Shown here: positions 16,276 to 24,568 of the stretch, piece after piece
How positions within the stretch are numbered: position 1 is the first letter of the stretch
How the letters are laid out: each line of letters opens with the position of its first letter
DNA from: Kineococcus siccus
Lineage (GTDB): Bacteria; Actinomycetota; Actinomycetes; Actinomycetales; Kineococcaceae
Direction: 5' to 3'
Length of the DNA: 43,866 nucleotides
Assembly: GCF_009906795.1 (NCBI RefSeq)
Contig: NZ_JAAALN010000010.1
Location: 1 to 43,866 of the forward strand
Position numbers and translations under genes: made by a program
Notes under the pieces: model-generated
Told to the model about the DNA's origin: nothing
Seen by the model: only the letters and a program-made list of their open reading frames with translations
Databases searched by the model: none

Positions 16276-18783
16276 TCACTCGGGGTCGACGGCCCCGCTG
16301 GCGTCCACCGGCACGGTCACCGGCAGGTCCTCCTTGAGGGTGCCCTCGAAGGTGAACTTCTGGTCGACGCCCTCGCCCTCGGTGCCGACCATGACGATCT
16401 GGCCGGGGCGCAGCTCGCCGAAGAGGATCTTCTCGCTGAGCACGTCCTCGACGTCGCGCTGGATGGTCCGGCGCAGCGGCCGGGCCCCCATCACGGGGTC
16501 GTAGCCCTTCGTCGCGAGGAGGACCTTGGCCGAGGGGGTCAGCTCGATCCCCATGTCCTTGTCCTTCAGGCGGTCGTCGAGCTTCGCCAGCATGAGGTCG
16601 ACGATCTGGATGATCTCGTCCTGCGACAGCTGGGGGAAGACGACGATGTCGTCGACGCGGTTGAGGAACTCGGGGCGGAAGTGCTGCTTGAGCTCCTCGT
16701 TGACCTTGGACTTCATCCGGTCGTAGTTCGTCTGCGTCCCGCCCGAGGCGGCGAAGCCCGTCGCGACACCCTTGGAGATGTCCCGGGTGCCCAGGTTCGT
16801 GGTCATGATGATCACGGTGTTCTTGAAGTCCACCGAGCGGCCCTGGGAGTCGGTCAGGCGACCGTCCTCCAGGATCTGCAGGAGCGAGTTGAAGATGTCC
16901 GGGTGGGCCTTCTCGACCTCGTCGAAGAGGACCACGGAGAACGGCTTGCGGCGCACCTTCTCGGTGAGCTGCCCGCCCTCCTCGTAGCCCACGTAGCCGG
17001 GGGGCGAGCCGAAGAGCCGCGACACGGTGTGCTTCTCCGAGAACTCGCTCATGTCGAGCTGGATGAGCGCGTCCTCCTCACCGAAGAGGAACTCGGCGAG
17101 GGCCTTGGCCAGCTCGGTCTTCCCGACGCCGGTGGGGCCGGCGAAGATGAACGACCCGCCGGGACGCTTGGGGTCCTTGAGCCCCGCCCGGGTGCGGCGG
17201 ATGGCCTGGGACAGCGCCCGGACCGCGTCGTTCTGGCCGACGATGCGCTGGTGGAGCTCGTCCTCCATCTTCAGCAGACGGGTGGACTCCTCCTCCGTCA
17301 GCTTGAAGACCGGGATGCCCGTGGCGGTGGCGAGGACCTCGGCGATCAGGTTCTCGTCGACCTCGGCGATGACGTCCATGTCGCCGGACTTCCACTGCTT
17401 CTCGCGCTCGCCCTTCTGCGCCAGGAGCTTCTTCTCCTTGTCGCGCAGCGACGCGGCCTTCTCGAAGTCCTGCGCGTCGATCGCGCTCTCCTTCTCGCGG
17501 CGCACGTCGGCGATGCGCTCGTCGAACTCGCGCAGGTCCGGCGGTGCGGTCATGCGGCGGATGCGCAGGCGCGCGCCCGCCTCGTCGATGAGGTCGATCG
17601 CCTTGTCGGGCAGGTAGCGGTCGTTGACGTAGCGGTCGGCCAGCGTGGCGGCCGCGACGAGCGCCGCGTCGGTGATCGAGACGCGGTGGTGCGCCTCGTA
17701 CCGGTCGCGCAGGCCCTTGAGGATCTCGATCGCGTGGGCGAGGTTGGGCTCGGGGACCTGGATGGGCTGGAAGCGCCGCTCCAGGGCCGGGTCCTTCTCG
17801 ATGTGCTTGCGGAACTCGTCGAGGGTCGTCGCCCCGATGGTCTGCAGCTCCCCGCGCGCCAGCATCGGCTTGAGGATGGAGGCCGCGTCGATGGCGCCCT
17901 CGGCGGCACCCGCCCCGACGAGGGTGTGGATCTCGTCGATGAACAGGATGATGTCGCCGCGCGTGCGGATCTCCTTGAGGACCTTGCGCAGCCGCTCCTC
18001 GAAGTCACCGCGGTAGCGGCTGCCGGCGACGAGCGCGCCGAGGTCGAGGGTGTAGATCTGCTTGTCCTTGAGCGTCTCGGGCACCTCGCCGCGCACGACG
18101 CTCTGGGCCAGGCCCTCGACGACCGCCGTCTTCCCGACGCCGGGCTCGCCGATGAGGATCGGGTTGTTCTTCGTCCGGCGCGACAGCACCTGCATGACGC
18201 GCTCGATCTGCGGGTCCCGGCCGATGACCGGGTCGAGCTTGCCCTCGCGGGCCGCCTGCGTCAGGTTGCGGCCGAACTGGTCGAGCACCAGGGAGCCGGA
18301 CGGGGTGCCCTCCTGGGGCCCACCGGACGTCGCGGGCTCCTTGCCCTGGTAGCCGGACAGCAGCTGGATGACCTGCTGGCGGACCCGGTTGAGGTCGGCT
18401 CCGAGCTTCACGAGGACCTGGGCGGCGACGCCCTCGCCCTCGCGGATGAGGCCGAGCAGGATGTGCTCGGTCCCGATGTAGTTGTGCCCCAGCTGCAGCG
18501 CTTCGCGCAGCGAGAGCTCCAGGACCTTCTTGGCCCGGGGGGTGAAGGGGATGTGACCCGACGGGGCCTGCTGGCCCTGCCCGATGATCTCCTGGACCTG
18601 CTCACGGACGGCGTCCAGCGAGATGCCGAGGGACTCGAGGGCCTTCGCAGCGACGCCTTCGCCCTCGTGGATCAGGCCGAGCAGGATGTGCTCGGTCCCG
18701 ATGTAGTTGTGGTTGAGCATCCGGGCCTCTTCTTGGGCCAGGACGACGACCCGTCGGGCGCGGTCGGTGAACCTCTCGAACAT
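16276..18783 (-). CDS. clpC: ATP-dependent Clp protease ATPase subunit ClpC
   Basis: ClpC is the AAA+ unfoldase that feeds ClpP and disaggregates proteins. The 835-aa protein has two N-terminal Clp repeats (1-145), AAA1 with Walker [10 protein letters not shown] at 212-220, a UvrB/C-type coiled-coil segment near 420-460, AAA2 with GPTGVGKTE near 550, and the C-terminal ClpP-docking domain. Length is normal for actinobacterial ClpC1. ATG 18783 has GAGGAG upstream. A structured leader and a ClgR-like site precede it; a strong terminator follows. Confidence 0.98.
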   Translation of the reverse strand: MFERFTDRARRVVVLAQEEARMLNHNYIGTEHILLGLIHEGEGVAAKALESLGISLDAVREQVQEIIGQGQQAPSGHIPFTPRAKKVLELSLREALQLGHNYIGTEHILLGLIREGEGVAAQVLVKLGADLNRVRQQVIQLLSGYQGKEPATSGGPQEGTPSGSLVLDQFGRNLTQAAREGKLDPVIGRDPQIERVMQVLSRRTKNNPILIGEPGVGKTAVVEGLAQSVVRGEVPETLKDKQIYTLDLGALVAGSRYRGDFEERLRKVLKEIRTRGDIILFIDEIHTLVGAGAAEGAIDAASILKPMLARGELQTIGATTLDEFRKHIEKDPALERRFQPIQVPEPNLAHAIEILKGLRDRYEAHHRVSITDAALVAAATLADRYVNDRYLPDKAIDLIDEAGARLRIRRMTAPPDLREFDERIADVRREKESAIDAQDFEKAASLRDKEKKLLAQKGEREKQWKSGDMDVIAEVDENLIAEVLATATGIPVFKLTEEESTRLLKMEDELHQRIVGQNDAVRALSQAIRRTRAGLKDPKRPGGSFIFAGPTGVGKTELAKALAEFLFGEEDALIQLDMSEFSEKHTVSRLFGSPPGYVGYEEGGQLTEKVRRKPFSVVLFDEVEKAHPDIFNSLLQILEDGRLTDSQGRSVDFKNTVIIMTTNLGTRDISKGVATGFAASGGTQTNYDRMKSKVNEELKQHFRPEFLNRVDDIVVFPQLSQDEIIQIVDLMLAKLDDRLKDKDMGIELTPSAKVLLATKGYDPVMGARPLRRTIQRDVEDVLSEKILFGELRPGQIVMVGTEGEGVDQKFTFEGTLKEDLPVTVPVDASGAVDPE

Positions 18784-18806
18784 GCGGCGCTCCTCGCGGG
18801 TGGTCG

Positions 18807-18846
18807 GGTCCAGGGGGCTGTCCCCCAGCGGACCACTCCGATGCTA
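18807..18846 (-). promoter_or_regulatory. clpC -10 box and 5'-end stem-loop
   Basis: A TAGCAT -10 candidate on minus (18841-18846) would start RNA near 18834. The RNA would then begin with a hairpin: GGTCC/GGACC (18830-18834 with 18807-18811), an internal loop, GGGGG/CCCCC and an ACAG tetraloop. No good -35 is visible, so an activator may be needed. Confidence 0.45.
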
Positions 18847-18962
18847 GACCCGGGCACTGACAGTCTCACTCCCATCGGCTGTCACCGCGAGGTCGTGAGC
18901 CGTTCGTGACCCGGTCGTGGGTACCAACCTGCGCCTGCCCGGGGCGATTCCGCCACCGCCGT

Positions 18963-18975
18963 TCGCTGGTGGCGT
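18963..18975. promoter_or_regulatory. ClgR-like binding site upstream of clpC
   Basis: TCGCTGGTGGCGT matches the corynebacterial ClgR consensus WCGCYNANRGCGW except the central A. ClgR is the known activator of clpC and clpP in actinobacteria. The site is about 180 nt before the clpC start. Confidence 0.4.
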
Positions 18976-18987
18976 AGTGACCGGCCT

Positions 18988-19008
18988 CGCGCGGAGCCCC
19001 TCGGCGCG
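18988..19008 (-). terminator. Possible terminator after the GGDEF-EAL gene
   Basis: CGCGC/GCGCG stem, one G-G mismatch, then GAG/CTC and a short loop, 6-26 nt beyond the stop. It is imperfect and has no U-tract. Confidence 0.3.
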
Positions 19009-19013
19009 GCGGG

Positions 19014-20846
19014 TCAGACCCCGCCGCCGGCCCCCACGGGCCGCCGGCGGGCGTCCGCGGGCGCGTCCCGCGCAGCGAGCCAGGCGTCCAGCTGCGCCAC
19101 GGGCATGGGGCGCGCCACGTGGTAGCCCTGCGCCGTCGTGCACCCGAGGTCCGCGAGCGCCGCGAGCGTCGCGCCGTCCTCGATCCCCTCGGCCACGCAG
19201 TCCAGGCCGAGGCGCCGCGCGAGCTCGATCCCCGTGCGCACGATCGCGGCGTTGCGGGGCTCGTCGAGCATGGTCGTGACGAAGGAGCGGTCCACCTTCA
19301 GCTCGTTGACGGGCAGGTCGCGCAGCGAGGCCAGCGAGGTGTACCCGGTGCCGAAGTCGTCGATCGACAGCGCCACGCCCAGGGCGCGCAGCCGCTCGAT
19401 GATGACCTGGGCGCGCCGCGGGTCGGCGATGATCGCGCTCTCGGTCACCTCCAGCTTCAGCAGCCGCGACGACAGGGCCGTCCGCGCCAGCTCGGCCGCG
19501 ACGCGGTCCGGCAGGGTCTCGTCGAGCAGGCAGCGGGCGGAGACGTTGACGGACACGACCAGCGGCCGCCCCGCGCGCTGCCAGCGGCGCGCCTGGTCGC
19601 AGGCCACGGCCAGGACGTGGTGGGTCAGCCGGTGCACCAGGCCGCTGCTCTCGGCGAGCGGGATGAACTCGCCCGGCCCGAGCCGGCCCTCGTCGGGGTG
19701 GTCCCAGCGCACGAGCGCCTCGACGCCCCGCACGCGCCCGCTCGCGAGGTCCAGCAGCGGTTGGTACTCCAGCACCAGCTCCCCCGCGTCGATGCCCGTG
19801 CGCAGCTGCGCGAGCAGCCGCAGCTTGCGGGGGTCGTGGTCGTCCAGGGCGGAGCGGTACACGGCGAGCGACTCGTGCGCCGCCTTCGCGAGGTACATGG
19901 CGACGTCGGCGTGCTGGACGAGCCCGGCCTGGGAGTCGCCGTGCTGGGGCGCGACGGCGACGCCGGCGCTCGCCCCCAGGGTCAGGGTCACGCCGTCGAC
20001 GGGGAAGGGCTCGTCGAAGGCCTGCAGGACGCGCCGCACGACGCTGACGACGTCGGTGACCGCCGCGTCGCCCTCCTCGGGCGTGACCAGGACGAGCCCG
20101 AACTCGTCGCCCCCCAGGCGCGCCACGAGGTCGCCCTCGCGCAGGACCTGCTGGATGCGGGGGCCCACGAGGCTCAGCAGCTCGTCGCCGCAGTGGTGCC
20201 CGAGGGTGTCGTTGACCTCCTTGAACCGGTCGAGGTCGAGCAGCGCGACGGCGACGCTGCCGCCGGTCGCGCGCGCCGCGTCGAGCGAGGCGGTCAGGCG
20301 GGCGGTGAAGTGCGCCCGGTTCGGCAGGCCGGTCAGCGCGTCGTGGGCGGCCTGGTGGGCCTGCTCGGCGGCCTGCGCGGCCAGCGCCGAGGCGAGCTGG
20401 CGGGCGTCGGCGAGCGCGCTGGTCTGGGCGCCGAGCATCATGACGAAGTCCGTGACGGGGTCGGCCGCGGCGAAGTGGTCCAGCCGCAGGCCGAGGGGGC
20501 CCAGGGCGGCGAGCGTCGTCACCCACGGCGAGCCCAGCAGCAGCACGCCGTCGGGCAGCGTGAGGAGCTGGCCGCGCAGGACGAGGGGGCCCGCGACGGC
20601 CTCCACGAGCACCAGGCCCGCGGGGGCGGCGTGGTCCGCGTCGAAGGACCAGCCCGTGCCGCGGGGGCTGCGCACGCGCAGGTGCTGCGCGACGTCCACG
20701 CCCGGCACGAGGTCCGGGCACGCGATGCGCAGGGACGCGCCGACCCGGACCGCCGTGCCGGTGCCGTCGAGCACGAGGTGGAAGGGGAACGCCTCGTCGA
20801 GGATCCGGTCGGTCAGCGCGTCGGGGAGACCGCCCGGGCGGCTCAC
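19014..20846 (-). CDS. HNOBA-GGDEF-EAL cyclic-di-GMP protein, H-NOX partner
   Basis: A 610-aa soluble protein. Residues 17-140 resemble the heme-NO-binding-associated (HNOBA) domain: FPFHLVLDGTGTAVRVG, LVLRGQLLTLPDGVLLLGSPW and a helix rich in Ala/Gln. A GGDEF domain follows, with LGGDEF at 244-249 and a complete I-site RxxD at 236-239. The EAL domain has EAL at 376-378, DDFGTGYTSL from 496, K517 and E553. Both halves look catalytically competent, so it could make or break c-di-GMP. GTG 20846 overlaps the H-NOX stop by 4 nt, giving strict co-expression. H-NOX would pass on nitric oxide status through HNOBA (inference). Confidence 0.93.
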   Translation of the reverse strand: MSRPGGLPDALTDRILDEAFPFHLVLDGTGTAVRVGASLRIACPDLVPGVDVAQHLRVRSPRGTGWSFDADHAAPAGLVLVEAVAGPLVLRGQLLTLPDGVLLLGSPWVTTLAALGPLGLRLDHFAAADPVTDFVMMLGAQTSALADARQLASALAAQAAEQAHQAAHDALTGLPNRAHFTARLTASLDAARATGGSVAVALLDLDRFKEVNDTLGHHCGDELLSLVGPRIQQVLREGDLVARLGGDEFGLVLVTPEEGDAAVTDVVSVVRRVLQAFDEPFPVDGVTLTLGASAGVAVAPQHGDSQAGLVQHADVAMYLAKAAHESLAVYRSALDDHDPRKLRLLAQLRTGIDAGELVLEYQPLLDLASGRVRGVEALVRWDHPDEGRLGPGEFIPLAESSGLVHRLTHHVLAVACDQARRWQRAGRPLVVSVNVSARCLLDETLPDRVAAELARTALSSRLLKLEVTESAIIADPRRAQVIIERLRALGVALSIDDFGTGYTSLASLRDLPVNELKVDRSFVTTMLDEPRNAAIVRTGIELARRLGLDCVAEGIEDGATLAALADLGCTTAQGYHVARPMPVAQLDAWLAARDAPADARRRPVGAGGGV

Positions 20847-21400
20847 GTGGGCCGCGGGGCGTGGTGGACGAGGAACTCGTCGTGGTCGGCGCCGTCGTCG
20901 GTCCCGCGGGTCTGCCTGGCCGTCGCCTCCTGGCCGAGGAGCTCGCCGAGCCCCTCGACGAGGCCGACGACCATCGCGGACAGGCCCGGCCGGTCGGAGT
21001 AGTAGTGCAGCACGAGGCTGGTGGCGTCGATCGGCTCGCAGCGGAAGGACGGCGGGCGCAGCTCCGGCATCATCAGGCTGATGCGCGCGTGGAGGGCGTC
21101 GAGCCCGGCCAGCACCTCGGCGACGGAGCCCCCCGCGGCCTGCAGCAGCGGCCCCCAGCCCTCGGCCGCCGTGAAGGTCACCCAGTGCCGCCCGAAGGCG
21201 ACGAGGACCTGCTCCGTCGTGAGGCCGAGCTCCTCGCTGGCGGCCTGGACGAGGCGGTAGGTCACCTCGTCGGGGTAGCCGGTCATGCCGACGAAGGCCA
21301 CCTCGGTGACGCCCGCGCGGGCGCGGATGGCCTGCCAGGTGTCCTCGCCGCCGACGGCGCGCGCGAGGTCGGCCACGGCGGTGTTGACCAGTCCGTACAC
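20843..21400 (-). CDS. H-NOX heme nitric-oxide sensor
   Basis: A 185-aa stand-alone H-NOX domain. The family start MYGLVNTAVADLA is read from GTG 21400, with AGGAG 6 nt before it. The proximal heme ligand is H104 in LDALHARISLMMPELRPPSF, and the porphyrin-carboxylate motif YxSxR is Y133-S135-R137. The position matching the O2-stabilising distal Tyr140 of the Thermoanaerobacter protein aligns with Met143, so I predict selectivity for NO over O2. It is cotranscribed with an HNOBA-GGDEF-EAL protein, the known type of H-NOX effector. The upstream frame to 21457 is not needed. Confidence 0.93.
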   Translation of the reverse strand: MYGLVNTAVADLARAVGGEDTWQAIRARAGVTEVAFVGMTGYPDEVTYRLVQAASEELGLTTEQVLVAFGRHWVTFTAAEGWGPLLQAAGGSVAEVLAGLDALHARISLMMPELRPPSFRCEPIDATSLVLHYYSDRPGLSAMVVGLVEGLGELLGQEATARQTRGTDDGADHDEFLVHHAPRPT

Positions 21401-21493
21401 GGTGGGCTCCTGACGCGGGGGCGCAGCGGGCCGTGGCATCGACCTCCAGGTGTCCATCGGCAGCCCCAGGCTCCTCCTGAAGACCTCCCAGGT

Positions 21494-22648
21494 CTACGGC
21501 CGCGGCGGCACCGGGCGCGGGGGCGGTCCCACGTAGCGGGCGGACGGGCGCACGAGGCGTCCCTCGTCGGTCTGCTCGAGGACGTGGGCGCACCATCCGA
21601 CGACGCGGCTGACGGCGAAAGTGGGCGTGAACAGCACGCGGTCCAGCCCACAGAGCTCCATGACCACCCCGGCCTGGAACTCGACGTTGGCGTGCAGGGA
21701 GCGGCCCGGCTTGAGCTCGGCGAGCACCTCCACGACCCGGCGCTCCACGGCGGCGGCCCGGTCGGCGAGCTCGCCGCCGAGCTCCCGCGCCGTCGCCGAC
21801 AGCAGCACCGCGCGCGGGTCGGCGGTGCGGTAGACGGCGTGGCCGAAGCCCATGACCCGCTCCCCCGCCGCCAGCCGGTCCCGGACCCACGCGCCGGCGC
21901 GCTCGGGCGTGCCGATCTCGTCGAGGGCGGCCAGCGCGCGGTCGGGGGCGCCGCCGTGCAGGGGACCCGAGAAGGCGCCGAGGGCCGCGACGACGGCGGC
22001 CGCCACGTCGGCCCCGGTCGACGTCACGACGCGGGCCGTGAAGGTCGAGGCGTTGAAGCCGTGGTCCAGCGTCGCGACGAGGTAGCGCTGCAGCGCCCGC
22101 ACGTGCCGCGGGTCCGGCTCCTCACCCGTCAGCATCCACAGCCAGCCCGCCGCGGTGCCGAGGTCGGTGCGCGGCGGCACGGGGTCGAGGCCCCGGCGCA
22201 GGCGGTGCAGGGCCGCGAGCACGGTCGGCGTGACGGCGCACAGGCGCAGGGCGTCGCGGGCCCGCCGGGCGGGGTCGAGGTCGAGGACGGGCCGCAGCCC
22301 CTCCTCGGCGGCCAGCAGCGACAGCGCGGTCCGCAGGCCCGTGAGCGGCGCGGCGCCTTCGCCGGCCGCCGCGATGCCCGGGAGGGCCGCCCGCACCGCG
22401 GCCCCCGGCTCCCGCGCGGCCGCGACCTCGGCCCCGAAGGCGGCGCGCTCGGTGGCGGACGGCAGGTGGCCGCGGTGCAGGAGGAACCACACCTCCTCCA
22501 CGTCGCGGGTCAGCGCGAGCTCGACGCCGGAGTAACCGCGGTAGTGGAACGACCCCTCCTCACCCAGGACGTCACCCAGCGTCGTCTCGGTGACCACCAC
22601 GCCCCGCAGGCCGGGCGGGGCGAGGGACGCGGTGGGCGGTGTCGTCAT
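21494..22648 (-). CDS. Citrate synthase (actinobacterial citrate synthase 2 type)
   Basis: A 384-aa citrate/2-methylcitrate synthase. Key sites are H196 (LDHGFNASTF), H231 (GPLHGGA), H270 (GFGHAVYRTADPRA) and the aspartate position, which here reads E323 in NVEFQAGVV instead of the usual NVDFYSG Asp. I recall the same NVEF form in actinobacterial citrate synthase 2, so activity is still expected but not certain. ATG 22648 is preferred: a TTGACG -35 and a GACCCT -10, 17 nt apart, place the transcript start at the ATG. The gene diverges from an HTH-citrate-synthase fusion, and H-NOX follows 93 nt downstream. Confidence 0.9.
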   Translation of the reverse strand: MTTPPTASLAPPGLRGVVVTETTLGDVLGEEGSFHYRGYSGVELALTRDVEEVWFLLHRGHLPSATERAAFGAEVAAAREPGAAVRAALPGIAAAGEGAAPLTGLRTALSLLAAEEGLRPVLDLDPARRARDALRLCAVTPTVLAALHRLRRGLDPVPPRTDLGTAAGWLWMLTGEEPDPRHVRALQRYLVATLDHGFNASTFTARVVTSTGADVAAAVVAALGAFSGPLHGGAPDRALAALDEIGTPERAGAWVRDRLAAGERVMGFGHAVYRTADPRAVLLSATARELGGELADRAAAVERRVVEVLAELKPGRSLHANVEFQAGVVMELCGLDRVLFTPTFAVSRVVGWCAHVLEQTDEGRLVRPSARYVGPPPRPVPPRP

Positions 22649-22654
22649 GGCGCC

Positions 22655-22699
22655 AGGGTCGGCTACTTGACAGCAGGCGTCAACGTTGATCGAATCAAC
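22655..22699. promoter_or_regulatory. Interleaved divergent promoters with palindromic operator
   Basis: Plus: TTGACA (22667-22672), 17 nt, TCGAAT (22690-22695), ATG 5 nt on. Minus: TTGACG (22678-22683), 17 nt, GACCCT (22655-22660), ATG 6 nt on. TCAACGTTGA (22680-22689) and GTTGATCGAATCAAC (22685-22699) are perfect inverted repeats covering the plus -10 and minus -35. Confidence 0.7.
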
Positions 22700-22700
22700 C

Positions 22701-23939
22701 ATGGCCGACCTGACGTCCGCCGAGGCCGCGCACCGGCTCGGGGTCAAGCCCCAGACGCTGTACGCCTACGTCAGCCGCGGCCTGCTCACGAGCCGCCGGG
22801 CGCCGGGCCGGCGCGGCAGCCTCTTCGACGCCGCCGAGGTCGACCGCCTCGTCGCCCGCGGCCGCGGCGACCGGGCGCCGTCGGGCGTCGTCGAGACCGT
22901 GCGCACGGCCATCACCTCCCTGGACGGCGACGACCTGCACTACCGCGGGCACCGCGTGGTCGACCTGGCGCGGACGACGACGTTCGAGGCCGTCGCCCGG
23001 CTGCTGTGGACGGGTGAGCTCGACGACCGGCCCTTCGACGCACCCGCCGACCTCGTCGACCTGGTGCGCCGGGCCGTCGCCGTGCTGCCGCCCACCGCCC
23101 GGCGCAGCGACCACCTCCGGGTGGGCGTCGCCGTGCTCGGCGGTGCGGACCCGCTGCGCTCCGACCTCTCCCCCGGTGCCTTCCTGCGCCACGGCGAGCG
23201 GGTGCTGGGGACCGTCACGGCCGCCCTCTCCCCCACCGCGCACCCGTCGGTGGCCGGGCGCCTGTCGCACGTGCTGCTCGGCCGGGCCGAGCCGCAGCTG
23301 CTCGACCCCGTCCTCGTGCTGCTCGCCGACCACGGCCTGGCGCTGTCCACGCTCGCCGCCCGGGTGGCCGCGAGCGCCCGCGCGACCCCGTACTCGGTGC
23401 TCGCGGCCGGGCTCGCGGCGGCCGACGGCGACGCGCACGGGTCGGCCAGCACGGTGGCGCACCGCTTCCTCGCCGAGGCGCTGGTGGACCCGCTCGCGGC
23501 CGTCGCGGAGCGGCTGCGGGCAGGCCTCGGCGTGCCGGGCTTCGGGCACGTCCTCTACCGCGAGCGCGACCCGCGCGCCGAGGCGCTGCTCGACGCCCTG
23601 CCCGACGGCCCGGTGCGCGCGGCCGTCGAGGTCGTCCGCGACCACGTCGAGGACCTCCCCAACGTCGACCTGGCGCTGGCGGCCTTCCAGCACGCGCACG
23701 GCCTGCCGCCGGACGCGGGCGAGCTGCTGTTCGAGGTGGCGCGCACGGCCGGGTTCCTCGCCCACGGGCTCGAGGAGCTGGCGGCGCCCGGCCTGCGGTT
23801 CCGCGCGTCCGGGCTGTACACCGGGGGCCCGCACAGGCGCGGTCCTGGGACGGGGCACAGGCCTGCCACAGGCCCGGCGCCGAACCTCGCAGGGACGGCC
23901 GGACCAGCCGGCCGACGCGAGGAGGGAACGACCCCGTGA
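22701..23939 (+). CDS. HTH-citrate-synthase fusion protein, probable regulator/enzyme
   Basis: A 412-aa protein. Residues 1-55 form an excisionase/MerR-like HTH (LTSAEAAHRLGVKPQTLYAY, then GSLFDAAEVDRL). From about 65 to 375 it resembles citrate synthase, with H211 (ADHGLALST), H246 (DAHGSAS), H283 (GFGHVLY) and D323 (NVDLAL). The ligand positions are kept, but the flanks differ from true synthases (NAST is ALST). It may sense a CoA or oxaloacetate-type ligand and act on the operator at its own promoter (inference). The Pro/Gly/Arg-rich tail after LYTGG (about 375) looks like read-through of a former intergenic stretch, and its stop overlaps the next start by 4 nt. Confidence 0.85.
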   Translation: MADLTSAEAAHRLGVKPQTLYAYVSRGLLTSRRAPGRRGSLFDAAEVDRLVARGRGDRAPSGVVETVRTAITSLDGDDLHYRGHRVVDLARTTTFEAVARLLWTGELDDRPFDAPADLVDLVRRAVAVLPPTARRSDHLRVGVAVLGGADPLRSDLSPGAFLRHGERVLGTVTAALSPTAHPSVAGRLSHVLLGRAEPQLLDPVLVLLADHGLALSTLAARVAASARATPYSVLAAGLAAADGDAHGSASTVAHRFLAEALVDPLAAVAERLRAGLGVPGFGHVLYRERDPRAEALLDALPDGPVRAAVEVVRDHVEDLPNVDLALAAFQHAHGLPPDAGELLFEVARTAGFLAHGLEELAAPGLRFRASGLYTGGPHRRGPGTGHRPATGPAPNLAGTAGPAGRREEGTTP

Positions 23940-24556
23940 AGAAGAGGATCGCCACCGCACTGGCCATCGGCGCGCTCGGCGTCGGCGGGCTCGCCGTGTC
24001 GGGATCGGCCTCGGCCGCCGACGAGACGGGCACGGCGCCGACGTCGCGCGTCCAGGCGATCAAGGACGCGCTCGCCGGGCTGGTGGGCGACGGGTCGATC
24101 TCCCAGGACCAGGCCGACGAGGTCGCGACGACGCTCGGCTCGGCCGACCTCGGCGGCCGGGGCGGCCCCGGCGGGGGTCACGGCCCCGGGGGCGGCGCCG
24201 ACCTGGCGACCGCGGCCACGACGCTCGGGCTCAGCGAGGACGACCTGCGGACCGCGCTGCAGGACGGCCGGACACTGGCCGAGGTCGCCGGTGACCAGGG
24301 CGTCGCCGTGGACGACCTGGTCACGGCCCTGGTGGACGCGGAGAAGACCCGGATCGCCCAGCGCGTCACCGACGGCGACCTCACGCAGGCGCAGGCCGAC
24401 GCGCGCCTCGCGGAGCTCACCGAGCGGGTGACGGCCCGCGTGGACGGGACGGCGCCCGCGCGCGGCGGCCGCGGCGGCGGCCCGGGGCCGGACGGTGACG
24501 CCGGCACCCCGGCGCCGTCGGCGTCCCCGAGCGCGAGCGCCACGTCCGGCACGTGA
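23936..24556 (+). CDS. Secreted protein with DUF2680-like helical repeats
   Basis: A 206-aa exported protein. A signal peptide (MKKRIATALAIGALGVGGLA, cleavage likely after SASA at about 27) leads into helices VQAIKDALAGLVGDGSISQDQADEVA by their borders VQAIKD and QADEV, a Gly-rich linker (75-90), then LSEDDLRTALQDGRTLAEVA and LTQAQADARLAELTERV. The repeated 'QAQAD...L..RV' pattern resembles DUF2680/YckD-like proteins, common in actinobacteria and of unknown role. The Ala/Ser/Pro-rich tail could span the wall. GGAGGGAAC precedes GTG 23936, which overlaps the upstream stop. Confidence 0.75.
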   Translation: MKKRIATALAIGALGVGGLAVSGSASAADETGTAPTSRVQAIKDALAGLVGDGSISQDQADEVATTLGSADLGGRGGPGGGHGPGGGADLATAATTLGLSEDDLRTALQDGRTLAEVAGDQGVAVDDLVTALVDAEKTRIAQRVTDGDLTQAQADARLAELTERVTARVDGTAPARGGRGGGPGPDGDAGTPAPSASPSASATSGT

Positions 24557-24568
24557 GGCGGGGCGGCC

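Noticed and set aside
15649-18909. A 1086-codon plus-strand open frame opposite clpC
   Set aside because: It is antisense to clpC and has the low-complexity composition expected from GC-rich codon mirrors.
18988-19008. A firm terminator for the GGDEF-EAL gene
   Set aside because: The stem has a mismatch and no U-tract, so it is kept only as a low-confidence feature.
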